DNA from: Sporodiniella umbellata
Taxonomy: Eukaryota; Mucoromycota; Mucoromycetes; Mucorales; Rhizopodaceae
DNA: 64,000 nucleotides
Assembly (NCBI GenBank): GCA_025677835.1
Contig: JAIXMR010000050.1
Location: 62,001 to 126,000, forward strand
Direction: 5' to 3'
In this document: positions 59,821-64,000 of the stretch, one piece after another
Layout: each line of letters starts with the position of its first letter
How positions within the stretch are numbered: position 1 is the stretch's first letter
Translations under genes and position numbers: made by a program
Notes under the pieces: model-generated
Told to the model about the DNA's origin: nothing
Databases searched by the model: none
What the model saw: the letters and a program-made list of their open reading frames with translations, nothing else

Positions 59821-60132
59821 ATGCCAAATCAAATAGAACAGCAAACATTGAGACACTTGGAATTCAATCTTGGACGCGGCGTATCAAAAGTGAGTCGCTC
59901 CCTCTATAGAACAGACCCTACATTTTACTTGAACGCATCCTGCGTAGCTTAACAAATAAAAAACCCACACACACATACACACTTTGGCTTACTGGTTTTG
60001 AAATATTAAAGCACAGAAGATACAGATGCTGATGTATCACATTGGTGAGTAATCTCTAGAAAGATTAGACTATGTAATCATATCATCAAGCTTGGTAATT
60101 TAACGATCGTAGAAAACTTTGTCCGTGTTTAG
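59821..60132 (+). CDS. Candidate three-exon microprotein, unknown
   Basis: If 59821-59889, 60017-60044 and 60113-60132 are joined, a 38-residue protein starting MPNQIEQQTLRHLEFNLGRG and containing KKIQMLMYHIG results. Both donors are good (GTGAGTCG, GTGAGTAA) and both acceptors are AG after pyrimidine/purine mix. The strong donors and protein-like text are the only support; no family is recognised and chance is a real alternative. Confidence 0.25.
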
Positions 60133-60352
60133 AATAAAAGTTGTCTTTAAAAAGAAAATCTCGCTATACAATGTCTTTGAATGATCTAACGGAGTCCAAG
60201 GTGAGACCGATGACATTGATAACGAATCGAGCCATACTAAAAAACAAAGGCCTATCCTTATCTTGATGTGTCCTGTTTTTATTTCCATTGCTAGTTAAAC
60301 CTTAGAAATATATACATCTACACATTTTACGTCTTCCCATCTGACGCAGTAT

Positions 60353-60389
60353 GAATACCGCCTTATCGAGATAAAGATGGGCGGTATTC
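60353..60389. promoter_or_regulatory. Nested hairpin with GATA sites
   Basis: GAATACCGCC (60353-60362) pairs perfectly with GGCGGTATTC (60380-60389) around a 17-nt loop. The loop itself contains TTATC-GA-GATAA (60363-60374), a smaller inverted repeat of two WGATAR sites. It lies about 560 bp downstream of the RING/LON gene stop (minus-strand gene) and about 1.1 kb upstream of the IMPDH ATG. Confidence 0.5.
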
Positions 60390-60944
60390 GATCAAAAGAA
60401 TAAAGCTGAAAGAGGAGTGTAGAGAGTGTTTGCCGCTTCTTACTAACCTACTGACTATAAACAAAACAATAGAAACTAACTGCAAGAAGAAAAAAAAAAA
60501 GAAACCGACGTAATCAGGGTCGATTCCATTAAGGGAAAATAGGATCTTTTCCGTCGAGAGGAAAAAAGTAGTAACTATTTTAGGTAGTATGGACAACAGA
60601 CCAAATAGGGTTCTTTCTTGGTGTATCAAGCGTACTCTACTCTTTGGTTGAAATTTTTTGTTTTGAGGTTTTCAAGTGTGTTTTGTTTCTGCAGATTAAG
60701 TAACTTGTTTCCAACAAAAGCAGGGTGTTTAAGACGTGATTTATACAAAAAGCCCTGTCTGTTCATTGATCTTAAAAGCCTTTCAATGTACGTTCGAAAA
60801 GTTAAAAAAAAAAAAAAAAGAAAAAAAGGACAAGCTTACTGAAGTGGACGAATAAGTTTAAAGTGCTGTTAGTATATGCATGAAAAGATTGAATAAAAGG
60901 AATAAAGTTTATTTATTTATTTTTTATTATTATTATTATTATTA

Positions 60945-61970
60945 TTATTGGCCAACTTGAACTGGCTTCATAGGTTTGCTCTGGTTTGACTGGATTTGTA
61001 ATTCTCCTATCCAATCTGATATCAAAGCAAGTCGATCCGACAGCTCAATTGTTTTCAACAAACTCATGCGTTCGCTGTTACCTATAGGCAGCACAATGGC
61101 TGTCCACCAGCAGAGAGCACCTGGCTCTTTTGGAAGTGGGCCGTGTAAGTTTTGTACGGAATTTAACCAAACGGGACCCAGCAGCCCTGTAGCTGCATTA
61201 CAAAACGAGTTGGATGGTGCGCAGTGGGCTAAGCCTTGAATGAAATTGTAAATATCATCACTCATACGACTTTCCATCATTTCCTTTTCTTTGACCAACA
61301 GGAGTCCAGAAGGAGTGATAGTAAACCGTTTGAAACCTAGGACTTTAATCCATTTAGATTCGACCGCCACAATTTTGACGAGCGTGCCGGTTTGTGCAGA
61401 CCCGCAAACGACAGGGATATAGAGAGATTGTGTCAGATGGTCGGCGATGGGTGTGAGTTGGGCGGGTGTAGGGAGATGGAGACGTTGGGTGGGTAAGATG
61501 CAAAATTCTAGAGAAAGAACGGGTATCGGGGTAGCTTGGCTAAGCAATGGCTCTGCTGAGATAGGAGACAGTAGGCTTTGTATGAGGTGGTTGATGGGCT
61601 GCTGTTGTATGTAACTATAGCTCGGTAGTCGCATTGAGCACGTCGGACATACATTACTGGAAATTCTGTGTTGAAGTAGACATAACCGACAAAAAGTGTG
61701 GCCACAGTGGTTAGTAACAGGCTGATTCAACGTGTGTTTTTCAGACGAACAGGTCAACTTGTCCGAGCCTCTTAGAAGTGTAGCAATCAACTGGTCTTGG
61801 TGCAAGTCCGGCCCAAATAAGTGTTTTTCTTGACTGCAGCTAGCTACTGGACAAACAAAGCTGTCGTCTGTAGTTAGAGGCAAACAATCTTGACAGAGTG
61901 TGTATCCGCAAGATAGTGTGATGGGGCTCTTCAGTGCGCTTTGACAGGCCGCACAGATAAATGTATTCAT
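60945..61970 (-). CDS. RING-RING-LON domain protein (LONRF-like), single exon
   Basis: A single-exon ORF of 341 residues. Two RING-type zinc fingers come first: CAACQSALKSPITLSCGYTL with CQDC (residues 6-45), and CSSEKH..VTNHCGHTFCRLC with CPTC (about 74-115). The second half (about 150-330) is a Lon N-terminal (substrate-binding) domain: IPVLSLEFCILPTQRLHLP, VGCG-like VVCGSAQTGTLVKIV, FTITPSGLLL and the end ELSDRLALISDWIGELQIQ. The layout matches LONRF ubiquitin ligases but is much shorter than animal members. The stop lies in an ATT microsatellite that gives about eight in-frame TAA codons in a row. Confidence 0.87.
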   Translation of the reverse strand: MNTFICAACQSALKSPITLSCGYTLCQDCLPLTTDDSFVCPVASCSQEKHLFGPDLHQDQLIATLLRGSDKLTCSSEKHTLNQPVTNHCGHTFCRLCLLQHRISSNVCPTCSMRLPSYSYIQQQPINHLIQSLLSPISAEPLLSQATPIPVLSLEFCILPTQRLHLPTPAQLTPIADHLTQSLYIPVVCGSAQTGTLVKIVAVESKWIKVLGFKRFTITPSGLLLVKEKEMMESRMSDDIYNFIQGLAHCAPSNSFCNAATGLLGPVWLNSVQNLHGPLPKEPGALCWWTAIVLPIGNSERMSLLKTIELSDRLALISDWIGELQIQSNQSKPMKPVQVGQ

Positions 61971-62700
61971 AATTTGAAGAAATCAAGAAAATAAAATAAA
62001 ATAAAAATAGAAAAAAAACAATAATCATCGCAAATTAGATTTTCATAGTCCAATAAATAGTCTACTTTGTTTTATTTTGGTTTTTGCTACAAATCATCCT
62101 GATCTGCATTTTTCTCGATTTTTACAATTACTTTTTTTAAACTGCCGATTTTGTTTTGTAAAGTTCATTACAAGCACTTTTAGGAGTGCATTGGGGAACA
62201 AAAACTAAAGTCGTGGCATCGAACACGACCTTCTTTACTCAATGAAATAACCTTGGAAAGTATTTCGATTATGGGTTTACTGCCCAAGCAATTACGTATA
62301 CTACGTGCTACCTTAGTAGCTAGAAAGAGATAAAACAGGTATCAGGTTTAAAACAGTAACAAAAGGATAGATACACAGACATACAAAGCGGATAAGGATA
62401 AGGCATATTAAAGGCATGTAGTTTCGTTCACCTCTAGAAATAGGCCCTAAAAAAATAAAAAGAAAGTCATGAAATTCTACAGCCACTCGTTTGACAGGCT
62501 TCCTTTACAAGATACCTGTTTCTTTTACAAGAATAAGCAGGTTGTTTCAATGACCGTCAGGCTTAAGAAGGTTGTATGCAAAAATAAAAATAAAAAATTT
62601 ATTGGCAATCCCTCCCTTTTCTTTCTTTGTACAGAGGATCCCATTTTCTGTAGACAGGAGCACTTCAGGACCCCTCAAAGTGTTCATACTCTAATAGGAA
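61971..62700. other. Intergenic region with possible small gene
   Basis: About 730 bp between the RING/LON start and the WDR75 stop. A minus-strand stretch at 62180-62446 reads as two joined exons (see next entry). The rest is AT-rich. Confidence 0.4.
62180..62446 (-). CDS. Candidate small spliced gene, 3' exons only
   Basis: Exons 62432-62446 (15 nt) and 62180-62319 join in phase to give PISRATKVARSIRNCLGS, KPIIEILSKVISLSKEGRV and RCHDFSFCSPMHS, then stop. The 112-nt intron has a good GTGAAC donor and a TTTCTAG acceptor, and an ATTTTTTTAG acceptor precedes the 15-nt exon. The protein text is balanced and unlike the AT-rich background. An upstream first exon was not found. No family is recognised. 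Confidence 0.3.
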
Positions 62701-64000
62701 TTACCAGTCTATATTAGAAGGATCTTCTTCCTCAGATTCGTCTTCGCTTGAGGAGTCATGTGTGATAACTACAGCTTTTTTGTCCAGTGGTCGGCCGCCT
62801 ATAGAACATATTAGAATAAAAATTTAATGAAACATTCGCTTTTTTTTTTCTTTAGTAATTTTACCCAGCTCTGTGTTAAAATAGGTTAATAATGAGGGGA
62901 AATCGACCTCGGGAGTATTTATAATTGTGTGTTGGATTTCGTCTACTTTTCCGGTCTCTTCTTCTTTTGTATCCAATTCCATAGCCACAGGCAATGGTTG
63001 TTCAGGCTCAATACGAAGAGACATGATAGATGCCATAAATGAGTCGTAAAGATTCTCTACTTGTGGAAGTACATGGCTGGGTGCAGAAAGTGATCCGTCT
63101 TCTCTTCTAGTCTTTTCTTTGCGTTGCGATACCATTGCTTCATCGCGAATCTGTTGTACTGTCTTGAGACGGATACGCATTTGCTCTTCAGTCTCACGCT
63201 CTTCGCGGCGCACACCGTACATTTCGTTCAACATTTGACGTTCTTCAGCTTCTTCTTGGTGTACAACTGTTCCTGGGAACTGTTGGGAAACTCCGAGAGA
63301 GTAGATTGCCATCTCGTACTTGTTATTAAGAGTTACTAAGCTGGAAGGATTGGCGCCTTCGTCGTGTTCGTTGGGAAGCCATGCAATAGCTAAAGAAGTA
63401 TGCTTAAAGTGTTTGAGGGCTACAGGAATATTCGAGCTAGGGTTAAAGACAACTACGCGGGATTCGCTACCGCTGTTGCGTACCACAGCAAATTGATTTG
63501 ATGATACATCCACAGCTAAATGGCTGACTTTCATCTTGACACACCACCACACTTTGCATGTTAATAAGTTCCAGACGAGCAAGCTTGTGGGGGTCACAGC
63601 AATCATAAAGGGACTGCTTTCTCCCAAAAAGCTCAGTTGGACGACTTTTTCAGTGGGCTGAGTCAAAATGGCCTGAATTGAGTTCAAATAGGGATCCCAG
63701 AGAGTAATGGCCTCGTCAAAAGCGACAGCCAAGACACTACCATCAGCTGAAAAAGCAGCAGCCTGAGCTTCGCTATCCCGATAGACACCTACAGAGCGAC
63801 ACATCCATTCGTTTTTCATACTCCAGACTTTAAATGTTTTATCCTCTGATGTTGTAATAGCCATAGGTTCCAAGCTTTTAGGGTTAAATGTGAGTGAGGT
63901 AATTCTCTTAGTATGAGGATAGTCTACACGGGTGTGAAGCTTATAGTCTTGTGTATCAGGGTCCCAACGCCAGAATTTGAGGAACAGCTCAGGTGTAGTC
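62701..64000 (-). CDS. WDR75/Utp17 (Nan1)-like U3 snoRNP WD-repeat protein, 5' cut by window
   Basis: Exons 62865 to beyond 64000 and 62701-62798. It is a component of the t-UTP/UTP-A part of the small-subunit processome, acting in pre-rRNA transcription and early cleavage. The visible part starts inside the second propeller (LKFWRWDPDTQDYKLHTRV, RITSLTFNPKSLEPMAIT, TSEDKTFKVWSMKNEWMC, AAAFSADGSVLAVAFDEAIT), continues with NKYEMAIYSL and a charged C-terminal extension (ERQMLNEMYGVRREERETEE). The last exon adds GRPLDKKAVVITHDSSSEDE and an acidic end NIDW. An in-frame stop at 62824 lies within the intron if the GTAAAA donor at 62864 is used; the splice restores the expected acidic tail. The start codon is outside the window. 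Confidence 0.85.

Larger units (their letters stand above)
59254..60944. other. Long intergenic region with small-gene candidates
   Basis: About 1.7 kb without a conserved gene. It holds the IMPDH promoter, a candidate three-exon micro-ORF on the plus strand (59821-60132), a 23-codon ATG ORF on the minus strand (60164-60235, MARFVINVIGLTLDSV...), a nested hairpin at 60353-60389 and an ATT microsatellite at 60926-60949. None of these is proven functional. Confidence 0.45.

Noticed and set aside
60164..60235. Minus-strand 23-codon ORF starting MARFVINVIG
   Set aside because: Too short to support alone and no upstream exon with a good donor was found; mentioned in the intergenic entry only.

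Overview
The window reads as nuclear DNA of an AT-rich filamentous fungus, most likely an early-diverging one (Mucoromycota, probably Mucorales). The reasons are short introns (about 40-75 nt when no homopolymer is present), fungal families (Tsp2-type tetraspanin, Cdc24-type RhoGEF, Rua1 C-terminal domain, Rrt8/EI24 membrane protein), a CHD6-9/kismet-type remodeller, L1-type LINE remains, and very many oligo(dA)/oligo(dT) tracts of 15-35 nt. Taxonomy is an inference from these traits only.

Positions 1 to about 27.7 kb hold no gene I can defend. Bases 1-8541 and 9267-17815 are a near-identical inverted repeat whose outer end is cut by the window start. The arms flank a unique, very AT-rich spacer of about 725 bp (8542-9266). 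The arms carry decayed L1-type reverse transcriptase pieces, a 365-bp dispersed repeat with a third copy at 19407-19770, a few small GC-richer ORF islands present in both arms, and many homopolymers. The next 9.9 kb (17816-27711) is a second gene-free stretch with ORF debris and one possible structured RNA gene. A unique AT-rich core between long inverted repeats, inside a gene-free LINE-bearing block, is the architecture expected of a regional centromere. This is the main hypothesis from the window; it is not proven by sequence alone.

From 27.7 kb to the end the DNA turns into compact housekeeping sequence with 15 confident genes. In order: a Rua1-C domain protein (+), prolidase (-), a divergent glutamine synthetase-like protein (-), RPB6 (+), a tetraspanin (-), an Rrt8/EI24-like membrane protein (-), a CHD7-like remodeller (-), Vps34 PI3-kinase (+), Cdc24-like RhoGEF (-), ribosomal protein L5 (-), an Alba-domain RNase P/MRP-type protein (-), a Dss1/Cyt-4-type mitochondrial exoribonuclease (+), CCT5 (+), IMP dehydrogenase (-), a RING-RING-LON protein (-), and a WDR75/Utp17 gene (-) that runs off the right edge and is counted as a sixteenth, partial gene. 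Exon boundaries were rebuilt by hand from GT-AG sites, reading frame and family conservation; every complete model closes in frame.

The genes do not form an operon-like pathway. Shared themes are ribosome and RNA biology (RPL5, Alba, WDR75, Dss1-like), transcription and chromatin (RPB6, CHD) and membrane or polarity signalling (Vps34, Cdc24, tetraspanin). Several neighbours are divergent and share short promoters (GS-like/RPB6 with 214 bp; CHD/Vps34 with 584 bp) or are convergent with short 3' spacers.
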